Positions 7,584 to 16,964 of a DNA stretch of 64,000 nucleotides are shown here, one piece after another. The DNA is taken from contig NZ_FNGM01000017.1 of assembly GCF_900102965.1 (NCBI RefSeq), positions 62,001 through 126,000 on the forward strand, written 5' to 3'. Under the pieces are notes generated by a model, which saw only the letters and a list, made by a program, of their open reading frames with translations, was not told where the DNA came from and did no database searches. Within the stretch, counting starts at the first letter, position 1. Each line of letters opens with the position of its first letter. The translations under genes and the position numbers were made by a program. This stretch comes from Paenibacillus jilunlii (lineage in GTDB: Bacteria; Bacillota; Bacilli; Paenibacillales; Paenibacillaceae).

Positions 7584-8903
7584 CTAGACTCCGGTTGATT
7601 CCTTCTCAGGCTCCGCAGCTGTGCCCTTGGCCCGTCCCAGTCCGCCGGATGGAAGACCCCGGCGGCTCGCCCCAGTCTTCATCGCGATAATGCTGAAGAT
7701 GCTGGAAGACTTGGCCTCTGCGGTGACCGAACCGTCCGGCTCCGGTACCAGAATGATGCCGAGCTGATGGTGGTCGCCAGCATAGATCGCGCGCTGGAGG
7801 TATTTGCTCTCGCCGGCGCGGTTCTGCACCTCCAGCTTGCAGAACGCGGGATTCATGCGCAGCGCCTCATGCAGCTGCGCGGCATCGGTCAACAGGACCC
7901 CGTTGACCTTCAGCAGGATCTCGCCCGGCAGGATGCCCAGCTCCTGCGCGGGGCTGTCCGGCAGCACGGCCAGCACCTTGCGGCCGGCTGGAGGATGCAC
8001 GAAGATCGGGCTTAGACTGCGCTCCTCCAGAGCGCTGTACCAGCCCAGTGCTTCGTGCAGCAGCACCGCGGCGAGCGCCGCGAGCACGGTCAGCGGGCTC
8101 CACCAGGCGGCAAGCCCGCTTAGAGCCAGCAGGACGGTGCTGTACAGCAGCAGCCGTCCTGCCGTGCGGGCGCTCTTTCGCCCGGGCAGCAGCCCTTGGG
8201 TCATCTCGCTGAAACCGATGATGACCGGCAGGGACACCAGGCCCAGCCCGCCGCCCAGCAGCGGGTGCCAGGGCAGATCGCCGATTCCTGTGCCCGAAGG
8301 AATCAGCAGGAACAGCGGCAGCGGCCAGAACGCCTCCAGCTGATAGCCGCCGACCACCTTGCCGCGCTTGCCTTTGAGAAAGAGCGGCGCAGCCAGCCTT
8401 GCACCCTGCCAGCGCGCCAGCAGCGCCTCGGCCAGATGCAGCAGAGCGGCCAGCACCAGCAGGGCAGGAATATCCATCTCCCGCAGCGCGGTGGCGATGG
8501 TGCCGGCCAGCCCGCTCTGCAGTGTGTCCGGAAAAAACGAAAGGACAAATTGCAGGATGCCAAGCAACCCTATGGAGTAGGCAAAACACAAATAGCGCAC
8601 ACGGAACAGCATAAGCACCAGGCTGACAACCCAAATGATGGCCACCGCCGTACCGGTCAGGGATACCCCCAGAGCGACAGCAGCCAGAGAAACGGCCAGT
8701 CCCGCAACCAGGCCGCTCCATACCGTACGCCAGGTTTCGCGGCCCCAGCTGTGCAGCTTCACGTGAATTAATTTCCGCTCCAGCGCCACCTGCCTGCGGT
8801 AGTAGAGAGCAATAAACAAAATAGCAATATAGTAATAGGGCTGAATCAGCAGATGTACGACTGCTGTGCCCCAGCTAGTAAGCAGTTCCGGCATTCCATT
8901 CAA
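7584..8903 (-). CDS. minJ: PDZ-domain polytopic membrane protein, MinJ-like
   Basis: About 440 residues: six to eight membrane helices across 15-290, then a PDZ domain (about 305-390) with SPAQELGILPGEILLKVNG. In B. subtilis minJ (yvjD) is a topologically equal protein that links DivIVA to MinD and to division, and lies near ctpB and ftsEX, as here; the name rests on architecture and synteny. The C-terminal tail is basic and Gly/Ser-rich. Start: a GTG at 8915 is only 1 nt from AAAAGGAG, so the in-frame TTG at 8903 is preferred; uncertain. It has its own transcript because ctpB ends in a terminator. Confidence 0.7.
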   Translation of the reverse strand: MNGMPELLTSWGTAVVHLLIQPYYYIAILFIALYYRRQVALERKLIHVKLHSWGRETWRTVWSGLVAGLAVSLAAVALGVSLTGTAVAIIWVVSLVLMLFRVRYLCFAYSIGLLGILQFVLSFFPDTLQSGLAGTIATALREMDIPALLVLAALLHLAEALLARWQGARLAAPLFLKGKRGKVVGGYQLEAFWPLPLFLLIPSGTGIGDLPWHPLLGGGLGLVSLPVIIGFSEMTQGLLPGRKSARTAGRLLLYSTVLLALSGLAAWWSPLTVLAALAAVLLHEALGWYSALEERSLSPIFVHPPAGRKVLAVLPDSPAQELGILPGEILLKVNGVLLTDAAQLHEALRMNPAFCKLEVQNRAGESKYLQRAIYAGDHHQLGIILVPEPDGSVTAEAKSSSIFSIIAMKTGASRRGLPSGGLGRAKGTAAEPEKESTGV

Positions 8904-9037
8904 ACCGTTCGTCACACTCCTTTTAAGTCCGGGTAGTGTTGATCTGCAGCAATGCAGCGTTCGCTTTCAGGTACCGTTACAGGGAGAAATAGAAAAGTCA
9001 TTCATAGCGGGAAACATATACATTCAAATATTTTTAG

Positions 9038-9064
9038 AAAAAAAGAAGGCTGAACTCAGCCTTC
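9038..9064 (-). terminator. Terminator of ctpB
   Basis: Perfect 9-bp stem GAAGGCTGA/TCAGCCTTC with a 2-nt loop followed on the minus strand by seven T. It directly abuts the ctpB stop codon. Confidence 0.9.
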
Positions 9065-10534
9065 TTACTTTTTCGACAACGACGCCTGAATTTCCTTCTG
9101 AACCTCGGCAATTCCCCGATTGAGCTGGTTGTCGTTGACCGGATTCTGAATGGCTTTGATTAGCGCCAGCTCCAGCGCTTCGGCGGTCTTGGCATCAATG
9201 ATGCCTGTCGCCTGCAGCTTGGAGGCACTCTGAAATTTCTTCACCGCATCTTTGGTCGCAGTATCGAAATAACCGTCCTTGCGGCCCGGTTTGTAGCCCA
9301 GACCGTCCAGCATGGTCTGTGCACTTTTGACATCCGCGTTGTTCATGTTGTATTGCAGTGATACGCTTTTGTTAATCGGCGCTACCGAGAAATAATCCGG
9401 CTGGGCCACCGCGATATCCGGCTTGATGCCCTTGCCGTGAATCCATGTGCCGTTTGGCGTCAGCCATTTGGCAATCGTAATCTTCAGCAGGCTGCCGTCG
9501 CCGAGCTGCTTGTCGAAGCTCGTCTGGACCGTGCCTTTGCCGAAGGAATTTTCTCCGATCAGCTTGGCTCCTGCAGACTGCTGCAGGGCGCCGGCCAGAA
9601 TCTCCGAGGCGCTTGCGCTGCCTTTATTCATCAGTACAACGACCGGATATTTTTTGCTTGAGCCTTTAGAAGGGCTGACTTCCGGCTTCTTGCCCTTTTC
9701 CTCCACCTGCACAATGGTCTTGCCCGCCGGCACGAATTGTTCGGCCATATCAATCACCACCGGCAGTACGCCGCCCGGATCGTTGCGGACATCAATGACG
9801 AGTCCCTTCATGCCCTGCTTCTCCAGCTTGCCAAGCTCTTCCTTGAACCGCTCAGCAGTATTCATGGAGAACTGGGTAACCTCGATAACGCCTACACCAT
9901 CCTTTTCGAGCTTGGCATAGACGGTTTCCAGCTTCACATCATCGCGGGTAAGCACGTATTCAAGCGGTTCCGCCGCTCCGGTACGCTGGATCTTGAGCGT
10001 GGCCTTGCTTCCCTTCGGTCCGCGGATCTTAGCCACCGCATCATTCAGCTCCATGCCTTCGAGCGTTGCCCCGTTTACCGACAGAATCACGTCTTTGGCC
10101 TTGAGGCCTGCCTTTTCAGCCGGTGAGCCTTTGATTGGGGAGACTATAACCACCTTCCCGTTCTCCGAGGAGACCTCAGCCCCGATTCCCGAGAAAGAGC
10201 CTTCAATACTTTCCTCAAACTTCTCAGCGGTTTCCTTGCCCATATAATTTGAATAAGGATCGCCCAGCGCTTCCATCATTCCATTGACGGCACCGTCGAT
10301 CAGCTTCGTCCGGTCTACCTTTTCGTAGTAATAGCCCTCAATGAGGCTCAGCGCGGTTCCAAGCTTCTGTGATTCCTTCTCCTGCAGGCCGCCTGGCGGC
10401 ACAAGCGCTGCCGCCGCACTTTCACCCGCAGCCCGTCCGAATATATCCGCATAGCCGGTGACGCCCAAGGTCAGCAGGCTTCCGCACAGCAAGGCAGCGA
10501 CAATCATAAAAGCCGCTGTGCTTTTCTTCAACAT
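9065..10534 (-). CDS. ctpB: S41 carboxy-terminal processing protease
   Basis: 489 residues: membrane anchor 7-28, helical N-region, PDZ domain about 105-190 (SPAEKAGLKAKDVILSVNG), protease core with the dyad S308 in GSASASEIL and K333 in FGKGTVQ, the same 25-residue spacing as B. subtilis CtpB (S309/K334), and a C-terminal peptidoglycan-binding domain about 395-455. CtpB-type proteases cut extracytoplasmic substrates; in B. subtilis CtpB cleaves SpoIVFA during sporulation. Whether that role applies here, in a cell-wall operon, is not shown. ATG start with GGTGGG upstream. Confidence 0.9.
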   Translation of the reverse strand: MLKKSTAAFMIVAALLCGSLLTLGVTGYADIFGRAAGESAAAALVPPGGLQEKESQKLGTALSLIEGYYYEKVDRTKLIDGAVNGMMEALGDPYSNYMGKETAEKFEESIEGSFSGIGAEVSSENGKVVIVSPIKGSPAEKAGLKAKDVILSVNGATLEGMELNDAVAKIRGPKGSKATLKIQRTGAAEPLEYVLTRDDVKLETVYAKLEKDGVGVIEVTQFSMNTAERFKEELGKLEKQGMKGLVIDVRNDPGGVLPVVIDMAEQFVPAGKTIVQVEEKGKKPEVSPSKGSSKKYPVVVLMNKGSASASEILAGALQQSAGAKLIGENSFGKGTVQTSFDKQLGDGSLLKITIAKWLTPNGTWIHGKGIKPDIAVAQPDYFSVAPINKSVSLQYNMNNADVKSAQTMLDGLGYKPGRKDGYFDTATKDAVKKFQSASKLQATGIIDAKTAEALELALIKAIQNPVNDNQLNRGIAEVQKEIQASLSKK

Positions 10535-10679
10535 GATGTTCCCACCGTCCCTTCTTGTCCCATGTCATGAAGCTGAGGACACGCCCGTTCTGTGAAGAAC
10601 GGTATCTCTTCCAGTATATGCCGTAAACCAAATTAATATTTATAATATCATTCCAAGTCCATTCCAGCCGTCCCAAGTC

Positions 10680-11999
10680 TCACAGGTAAGGCATCGGATC
10701 AACCGGTTTGCCGTCGATCCGCACTTCAAAGTGCAGATGCGGGCCGGTGACGCGGCCGGTTGCACCCGATTCAGCAATGGTCTGGCCGCGGGATACCCGT
10801 TCGCCCACACTAACCTTAATGCCGCCTTCGCGGATATGGCCGTAGAGCGTCCATACCCCGCCGCCATGGTCAATCACTACCGTATATCCATAGCCGCTCC
10901 ACCATTCAGCGACAATGACCGTACCGGAATCGGCAGCATGAATGCTTGTCCCTTGCGGAACGGCAAAGTCCGTACCCGTATGCATCTTACCTACTTCACC
11001 GGTCACCGGATGGGTCCGTAGCCCGTATGGGGAAGAAATCCGTGCCGATCCGACAGGAAGCAGGAATGGCCCGTTTCCGCCCGCATATTCAGAGTAGCTT
11101 GGGTCGCTGTCCGAGCCGGAGCTGGAGCTTGAACTGCTGCTGGCAGCCCGGGCTTTGGCCGCCGCAGCAGCGGCTGCCGCTCTCCGTGCCGCTTCGGCTT
11201 TGGCTGCCGCTGCTTTGCGTGCGGCTTCTTCCGCTTTGATCTGGTCCTTCTTGTTCTCCAGCACGGAGCGCTGGGTGGCCAGCTGCACCAGCTTGGCATC
11301 CTGCTCTTCCGTGAGGCCATCCGTCTCGTGGATTTCCTTATCGTAGTAGGCGATCAGCTCCTGCTTCTCCGCCTCCTTCTCTTTCAGCGTACTCCGCTGG
11401 GACTCCAGATCCGTATACAGCTGCTTGGCCTGGGCGTACTGCCCTTCAAGCTCCTGTTTCTTGGCAATAACCGTCTGCTTGTCCAGCTTGTGCTGCACGA
11501 GCAGGTCCTGATCCTGGTCGACAATCATTTTGAGGGAATCCGCCCGGTCCAGGAAATCGGAAAAACTGGTGGATGAGAGCAAAACATCCAAATAGGAAAC
11601 CGCACCGTCGGTATACATCAGGCGGACCCTGGACTCCAGCAGCTTCTCACGGGAAGCCACACGTGCTTCCGCCTCATCGAGTTCGCTGGCCGTAATGTTC
11701 AGCGATTTCTCCGTGCTGGCGATTCTGCCGGAAATATCCGTCATTTGGCCTTTAACCTGATCAATTTGATCCAGCACGTACTGCAGATTAAGATTCGTTT
11801 TATTCAAATAATGCTTGGCTTCCTGGTTCCGTGAAGCAGCCTTGTCCTGCGCAGCTTTGGCAGCCTGAACCTCCTGCTGCAGCTGTTTCAGCTGCTTGTC
11901 GATTTCTGCAACCGTGGTTTTTTTGGCATATCCGTCAGAGGGTTGGAATAGTGTGGCAACCAGCAGCACAGCGGCCAGCCCGGCGGCAATCTTCTTCAA
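10680..11999 (-). CDS. Coiled-coil M23 (LytM) peptidase, EnvC/murein hydrolase activator type
   Basis: 439 residues. Signal peptide 1-24, a long coiled coil about 28-260 rich in Lys/Glu/Gln with an Ala-rich end, a Ser-rich linker, and a LytM domain 310-439. Zinc ligands are present: H340 and D344 (HTGTD) and H421/H423 (HLHFE), so it is probably an active endopeptidase, unlike degenerate EnvC. Gene next to ftsX: FtsEX complexes in Firmicutes and Proteobacteria gate such coiled-coil hydrolases (CwlO, PcsB, EnvC), so it is the likely partner. TTG start, 7 nt after GGGGAG. Confidence 0.85.
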   Translation of the reverse strand: MKKIAAGLAAVLLVATLFQPSDGYAKKTTVAEIDKQLKQLQQEVQAAKAAQDKAASRNQEAKHYLNKTNLNLQYVLDQIDQVKGQMTDISGRIASTEKSLNITASELDEAEARVASREKLLESRVRLMYTDGAVSYLDVLLSSTSFSDFLDRADSLKMIVDQDQDLLVQHKLDKQTVIAKKQELEGQYAQAKQLYTDLESQRSTLKEKEAEKQELIAYYDKEIHETDGLTEEQDAKLVQLATQRSVLENKKDQIKAEEAARKAAAAKAEAARRAAAAAAAAKARAASSSSSSSSGSDSDPSYSEYAGGNGPFLLPVGSARISSPYGLRTHPVTGEVGKMHTGTDFAVPQGTSIHAADSGTVIVAEWWSGYGYTVVIDHGGGVWTLYGHIREGGIKVSVGERVSRGQTIAESGATGRVTGPHLHFEVRIDGKPVDPMPYL

Positions 12000-12055
12000 C
12001 TCGCACTCCCCGTCCTTTGTCTTGTAAGATGGTCATCCTGGAATCGGATCATAGA

Positions 12056-12976
12056 CTATACTTTGAGGAATTTGCGGATCGATACGGTACTTCCCCATAT
12101 ACCGATCAGCACACCGAGGCCGACAAGCAGCCCGCAGAGCAGAACCCAAATATCCTGAAACGGAATCAGCTGCAGCCCCAGCATCGGGTCCCCCTGGACA
12201 GAGGACACGAGACTGCTGTAGCCTGCATAAAGCGCCCCCGAGGTAACCAGCGAGCCGATCAGCCCGATCAGCGCTCCTTCAATAAAGAAGGGCCAGCGGA
12301 TAAAATAATTCGTCGCACCCACCAGCTTCATAATGCCAATCTCCTTGCGGCGGGCAAGTATCGTTACCCGGATCGTATTGGAGATCAGGAACATCGACAT
12401 GAGCGCCAGTCCCGCTACAAAAATAAACCCGATGTTGCGTACTGCCTTCGTCACCTTGAAGAGCGTCTCCACCGAGCCTTTGCCATAATTCACTTTGTAA
12501 ATCGGCTTCTCTTCATGAGACTTGTTAAGCGCTTCTATCTTCTCCGCCACAAACGGAACCGTCGTAGGCTGAATGACCTCCACGAGCAGCTTATCCGGCA
12601 GCGGGTTATTATCCTTATCAAAGCCTTCGAGCAGCTCGGCGGCATCCGGCCCCATATCCTCGCGGAATTCCTTCAGCCCCTGCTCCTTGGAGACGAACTC
12701 CACCTTGCTGACCTCCGGCATGCTGCCGATTTCATTCTCCAGCGTTTCACGCATCTTCTGGTCGGTATTCAATGCCAGATGTACGTTGATCTGCACCTGG
12801 CTGTCCGCCTTGTCGGCGATAGCGTTGACATTAAGCACAAGCAATATAAAGACACCAAGCACGAATAGGGAGACGACAATGGAAGTGATGGAAGCCACCG
12901 ACATCCAGCCGTTGCGGAATACATTTTTGAAGCCTTCCCGCACATGCCGCAAGAAGGTTTTAAAACTCATAACCAT
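12056..12976 (-). CDS. ftsX: Cell division/cell wall ABC transporter permease FtsX
   Basis: 306 residues with the FtsX plan: helix 1 (about 25-48, SITSIVVSLFVLGVFILLVL), an extracellular loop of about 120 residues, and three C-terminal helices (about 175-295) bearing ARRKEIGIMKLVGATNYFIRWPF, the coupling motif of the MacB/FtsX family. Overlaps ftsE by 17 bp. FtsX passes ATP-driven shape change by FtsE to a periplasmic or wall hydrolase. Confidence 0.93.
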   Translation of the reverse strand: MVMSFKTFLRHVREGFKNVFRNGWMSVASITSIVVSLFVLGVFILLVLNVNAIADKADSQVQINVHLALNTDQKMRETLENEIGSMPEVSKVEFVSKEQGLKEFREDMGPDAAELLEGFDKDNNPLPDKLLVEVIQPTTVPFVAEKIEALNKSHEEKPIYKVNYGKGSVETLFKVTKAVRNIGFIFVAGLALMSMFLISNTIRVTILARRKEIGIMKLVGATNYFIRWPFFIEGALIGLIGSLVTSGALYAGYSSLVSSVQGDPMLGLQLIPFQDIWVLLCGLLVGLGVLIGIWGSTVSIRKFLKV

Positions 12977-13646
12977 ATTCCCCTCTCACTTGGTCTCTGA
13001 CGATATTTCCGTTCTCGATGGCCAGGACCCGTTTGCGCATTTTGTTGACGATATCCCTGTTGTGAGTCGCCATCACAATGGTTGTCCCGCGAAAATTAAT
13101 TTCGTCCAGCAGCTGCATGATTCCCCACGAGGTTTCAGGATCCAGGTTCCCGGTAGGCTCGTCCGCAATAATGACAGAGGGGTTGTTGACTATCGCCCGG
13201 GCGATTGCAATCCGCTGCTGCTCCCCGCCGGACAGCTGAGAGGGCTCACGGTTCGCTTTGCTGCGCAGGCCCACTAATTCGAGCACTTCAGGTACACGTT
13301 TCTTAATCACTTTCTTCGGAGCTTCGATAACCTCCATGGCAAACGCGACATTCTCATAGGCCGTGAGCTTCGGCAGCAGGCGGAAATCCTGAAAGACCAC
13401 TCCGATATTGCGGCGGACATAGGGGATTTTGCGCGGCTTCAGCTTGCCTATATTGAACCCGCCTACCGAAATTTGTCCTTTGGTTGGCATTTCTTCTCTA
13501 TAAATTAATTTCATGAACGTTGATTTACCGGCGCCGGACGGTCCGACAACATAGACGAATTCATTGCGGTCGATCTTGACGGATACGCCCTGGAGCGCAT
13601 GGGTTCCGTTCGAATAGGTCTTCCACACATCCTGCATTTCAATCAC
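12960..13646 (-). CDS. ftsE: Cell division ATP-binding protein FtsE
   Basis: 228 residues from the GTG at 13646, which gives the usual N-terminus (V/M)IEMQDVWKTYSNG and the length of B. subtilis FtsE; upstream in-frame ATG (13670) and TTG (13682) would add 8-12 residues. GGGAAG lies 7 nt before the GTG. Walker A VGPSGAGKST, signature QLSGGEQQRIAIARA, Walker B VIIADEPTGNLDP and switch MATHN are all intact. First gene of ftsE-ftsX-M23-ctpB, all same strand. Confidence 0.93.
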   Translation of the reverse strand: MIEMQDVWKTYSNGTHALQGVSVKIDRNEFVYVVGPSGAGKSTFMKLIYREEMPTKGQISVGGFNIGKLKPRKIPYVRRNIGVVFQDFRLLPKLTAYENVAFAMEVIEAPKKVIKKRVPEVLELVGLRSKANREPSQLSGGEQQRIAIARAIVNNPSVIIADEPTGNLDPETSWGIMQLLDEINFRGTTIVMATHNRDIVNKMRKRVLAIENGNIVRDQVRGEYGYEF

Positions 13647-13978
13647 TTCATCACTTCCCGATTCTGACATATTCCGCAGCAAACCGCGGAAGTTTCCATA
13701 AACTGCATGAATACCGCAGGCGTATCTATTGTAACAAATCCGTAACCGCTTGAGTACCCGAAAGTTTTACCGATATCGCACATATACATAAAAAGTATAT
13801 TAAAAACCGGAAAAAACCTCAGCATCACCGCTTGCATCTACATTACTGCAAATCCAGAAACAACCGGCCTGCTACCGGTTCTATCTATTTATATCGGCTG
13901 TAAAAGCCATTCATTAAGTCTAGTATTCCTGGCCTGCGCCCAGTCCGCGCAAATCCGCCCAACTGAAGGAGATCTTTT

Positions 13979-15403
13979 ATGAAAAAAATCCATGCTGCCC
14001 TCATTGCCCTAATAAGCCTGATCCTGGCCGGCTCCCTTATAGCCGGAGGACTTCATTTATATGGCAGTCAGCAGACGCTTCCCCCCAAAACCTCTGTCGC
14101 CGGCTGGGACGTCGGAGGTATGGATATAGCCGAAGTACGCGCGGGACTAGCCACCAGACTGCAAGCGCTCGAGGCCGTTCCTTTAACACTGAAAGCAGAG
14201 CCTAACACCAAGCTCACTGTTACACTGCAGCAGGCGGGTATGACCTATGAGGCAGAAGACTTTCTGCAGGGCCTGAATTCGCTCACTGAAGGCGGACTGC
14301 TGGAACGGGTGCGCGCCCGCTGGAGTTTTTCCCGCAGCTGGGAACTTGGGGCACATCTGGATCTGGCACAGCTGCAGAAAAGTCTGAATCCTGACTGGGA
14401 AAAAGAAACCTTTGGGGCCCCTGTAGACGCTGAACGGCGCATCACCGCAGATGACCGTGTGGTATACACGCCCGGGAAAACCTCCTATAAGGTAGACTGG
14501 CATGCACTGGAGCTTACCCTGCAGGCAGCGGTCCCCCTGTCACTCCGCAATGCCGACAGCCTTCAGGGCAAACGGATCGTGCTTGAAGTTCCGCTCAGCA
14601 TCCGGGAGCCGGAGGTCACGCTGAAGACCCTGAAGGAGCAGGGCATTGAGCGGAAAATTGCACAGTTCAGCACCTCCCTCGGGGCAAGCGGCCCCGGCCG
14701 CACCTTCAATGTCCAGGCTGCCGCCCAAGCCGTCAACGGCACCCTTCTGCCTCCGGGTGCTGTCTTCGATTACGGCAAGGCCATTCAGAAGGCCCAGGCT
14801 GACACCGGCTTCAGGGAAGCACCGGTTATCGTCAACGGCCGGCTGCAGCCTGGGGTGGGCGGAGGAATCTGCCAGGTATCCAGCACGCTGTATAACGCTG
14901 CCCTGCGTTCAGGGCTCGAAATCGTGGAGCGGCGGAACCATTCGCTGCCGGTTAACTATCTGCCGAAGGGACAGGATGCCACCTTCTCTGAAGGCAACAT
15001 TAACTTCCGCTTCCGCAACAATACCGGCAAATCTCTGATGATCCATGCCGCCGTCCAAGGCCGCACCTTAACGGTGAAGCTGTTCGGCACGTTCCCGAAG
15101 AACGTCACCTTCCTGGTCCAGTCCCGGACGGTGGAGCTGCTTGCACCCGCCGATAAATATGTGAGCGACCCTTCACTCCCGCGCGGAGGCACACGGGTTA
15201 TCCAGAACGGAAAAACCGGCTACATCGTTGAAACCTACATCACCCGGCTCGTGGACGGCAAAGCCGTAGAAAAGAAGCTGCTCTCCCGGGACACCTATTA
15301 CGCGCAAAAACGCATCATCGCCATCAACCGGGGCGGCATGGGCAAGTCCATCCAGCCCGATTCCCGCAGGCAGCCCCTGGTAGAGGATGGTGTCCGGGGT
15401 TGA
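13979..15403 (+). CDS. VanW-family cell wall protein (YoaR-like)
   Basis: 474 residues: N-terminal membrane/signal helix 7-27, a putative peptidoglycan-binding domain (about 35-210), and the VanW domain about 225-400 with GVGGGICQVSSTLYNAAL and ERRNHSLPVNYLPKG. A G5-like tail ends in KRIIAINRGG. VanW proteins occur in some glycopeptide-resistance clusters and, more often, as general envelope proteins of unknown reaction; no van genes are near. ATG preceded by GAAGGAGA. Confidence 0.85.
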   Translation: MKKIHAALIALISLILAGSLIAGGLHLYGSQQTLPPKTSVAGWDVGGMDIAEVRAGLATRLQALEAVPLTLKAEPNTKLTVTLQQAGMTYEAEDFLQGLNSLTEGGLLERVRARWSFSRSWELGAHLDLAQLQKSLNPDWEKETFGAPVDAERRITADDRVVYTPGKTSYKVDWHALELTLQAAVPLSLRNADSLQGKRIVLEVPLSIREPEVTLKTLKEQGIERKIAQFSTSLGASGPGRTFNVQAAAQAVNGTLLPPGAVFDYGKAIQKAQADTGFREAPVIVNGRLQPGVGGGICQVSSTLYNAALRSGLEIVERRNHSLPVNYLPKGQDATFSEGNINFRFRNNTGKSLMIHAAVQGRTLTVKLFGTFPKNVTFLVQSRTVELLAPADKYVSDPSLPRGGTRVIQNGKTGYIVETYITRLVDGKAVEKKLLSRDTYYAQKRIIAINRGGMGKSIQPDSRRQPLVEDGVRG

Positions 15404-15461
15404 TGTAACCCATACGCCTGGCGGCTTCCAGTCGGCACGCTCTACTCCTGCGTATCATCAA

Positions 15462-15497
15462 AAAGGCGGTCAGGACAATCATAGTCCTGCCGCCTTT
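15462..15497 (+). terminator. Terminator of the VanW gene
   Basis: AAAGGCGG-CAGGAC pairs with GTCCTGCCGCCTTT around a 7-nt loop and is followed by a T run, 60 bp past the stop codon. Confidence 0.9.
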
Positions 15498-15629
15498 TTG
15501 ACATGAAGATTAACTGGAGCGGCAGCTTGCCGCCCCTGCTTTTACATTGCGCTTACTTCGGCAGCACATGCCCTTTACGATGGAGTGGTATCCTTAAGGG
15601 AAAATTTGTAACAGAAAGGATGAACTGCG

Positions 15630-16037
15630 ATGAGCATAATTGCTTCCAATCCGTTATCTGCCTTGCTCCGCATCGCCCCAACCGTCCCCGCTGCCCATAC
15701 CTGCCGTGAAACCCTCCGCGTGTTGTTCCAGCACCCCGAAGCCAAATGTCTCGTTGTCTGCCATCCAGACCATACGCCGGCCGGCCTCTTGATGTGTGAA
15801 CGCTTTTTCCTCAAGGTTACCGGACATTCAGGTATGGAATTGTTCTACCGTGAACCCGTAACCAGGCTCATGAACCGTAAACCGCTGACCGTTGACATCT
15901 TTACCCCGCCGGAACACGTTCTGACGTCAGCCTTGGAACGCCCAGAAGCGATGAAGAACGATTGCATTATCGTTACGGAGGAAGGAGCTTTTGCCGGTGT
16001 GGTGTATGTTTCTGACCTGACGCGGGAGCAGCATTAA
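15630..16037 (+). CDS. Small CBS-domain-like protein
   Basis: 135 residues. Two half-repeats resemble a CBS pair: LVVCHPDHTPAGLLMCERFF (about 40-60) and CIIVTEEGAFAGVVYVSDLT (about 112-131), each with the strand-turn-strand pattern ending in a glycine and D/E. The linker FYREPVTRLMN is a typical CBS-type target-domain join. CBS pairs usually bind adenine nucleotides and regulate partners; none is evident here. GAAAGGA lies upstream of the ATG. It is not in an operon: the neighbour before it ends in a terminator and the next gene is on the other strand. Confidence 0.65.
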   Translation: MSIIASNPLSALLRIAPTVPAAHTCRETLRVLFQHPEAKCLVVCHPDHTPAGLLMCERFFLKVTGHSGMELFYREPVTRLMNRKPLTVDIFTPPEHVLTSALERPEAMKNDCIIVTEEGAFAGVVYVSDLTREQH

Positions 16038-16187
16038 GCGGCTCTCCAGGTCGTACCCAGGGTATCCCCTGTACAACCCCTGCGCATTCCTGGCCGGCTT
16101 TCTATTTGCCTTCCGCCCATTCAGTCTGCTCCGCCCCAACTGCTGCTCTTTCGCTTCTCCATTCCTCCTGACAGCCTCAGCACGCTG

Positions 16188-16781
16188 TTAAAACAGCGTG
16201 TCCGGAGACATGTCAATTCTCCAATATCCGCTCACTTTCTTCAGCTTCACCACTACGCTTTGGTTCGTCCCCTGATCCGGCACACTTAACTCAAATACAG
16301 CAGTGGTCGCAGTCTTCGAAACCATACGCGCTGTTGCCTTATCATACTGCATTGAATTGCCTATATCGGTATTTACTTGCGCCATTCGTCCGTTCTGCTC
16401 CAAAAACTGTGTCTGCACATAAAACGCAGCGGCATTGTGCGTATAGGCGCGTTTGACATAACTCATCAGCTGCTGCTTGCTCCCAATATCACTGGAGAGA
16501 TAACGGTACTCCGTGCCTTTATATTGAAACGTTTCCGGTTGAAATGTTACGCCCCCACGACTGGTATATGTATACAGCTTCTTGGCGTGAACCAGGAGCG
16601 GGATCACACTCTTCACCGTCAGATTGTTAATCGTTGCCGGACCTTCCTTGCCTGGCGCGGATACCGCCACCGCCTTTACCCCTTCGATTCCAAAGGATGG
16701 CGAAGCCGCGAACGCTCCGCTCCCCGCTGATACCAGACCCAGTGAAAGAGCGAGTGAGCTGAGCAGCACTTTTTTGTTCAT
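16188..16781 (-). CDS. Small secreted protein of unknown function
   Basis: 197 residues from the ATG at 16781, chosen because AAGGAGGAA lies 7 nt upstream; a longer frame to 16808 is open but has no site. Residues 1-26 form a signal peptide (KKVLLSSLALSLGLVSAGSG, cleavage near AFA-A). The mature part is an alpha/beta protein with no motif I recognise. It includes SYVKRAYTHNAAAFYVQTQF and ends SGYWRIDMSPD, a pattern seen in NTF2/DUF-like lipoprotein domains. The coding end forms a hairpin (CACGCTG/CAGCGTG, 16181-16203) without a T tail. Confidence 0.7.
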   Translation of the reverse strand: MNKKVLLSSLALSLGLVSAGSGAFAASPSFGIEGVKAVAVSAPGKEGPATINNLTVKSVIPLLVHAKKLYTYTSRGGVTFQPETFQYKGTEYRYLSSDIGSKQQLMSYVKRAYTHNAAAFYVQTQFLEQNGRMAQVNTDIGNSMQYDKATARMVSKTATTAVFELSVPDQGTNQSVVVKLKKVSGYWRIDMSPDTLF

Positions 16782-16964
16782 AATTAATTCCTCCTTATAA
16801 TTGTGCAATAAGTACTTTATAACTTACTGCAGCTTGCAAGTTAAAATACCCAATTCCCTATAGGGTCAAAACAGGATTACGGCAGGATAAAAATAAGATT
16901 TTTACAATTTATATCTGTTTGGTCCTGTGCTATGATTTGGGCTGAAGGGAAAGGAGATAAAAAT

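Noticed and set aside
11831..12868. 345-codon plus-strand frame opposite ftsX
   Set aside because: Shadow of ftsX; Arg/His/Gln-rich, no start signals.
13643..13837. 64-codon frame upstream of ftsE
   Set aside because: Overlaps the ftsE start in another frame; no ribosome binding site; Cys/Phe-rich random-looking peptide.
13863..13882. Hairpin AACCGG/CCGGTT between ftsE and the VanW gene
   Set aside because: Short stem without a T run and no transcript that needs ending there; not called a terminator.
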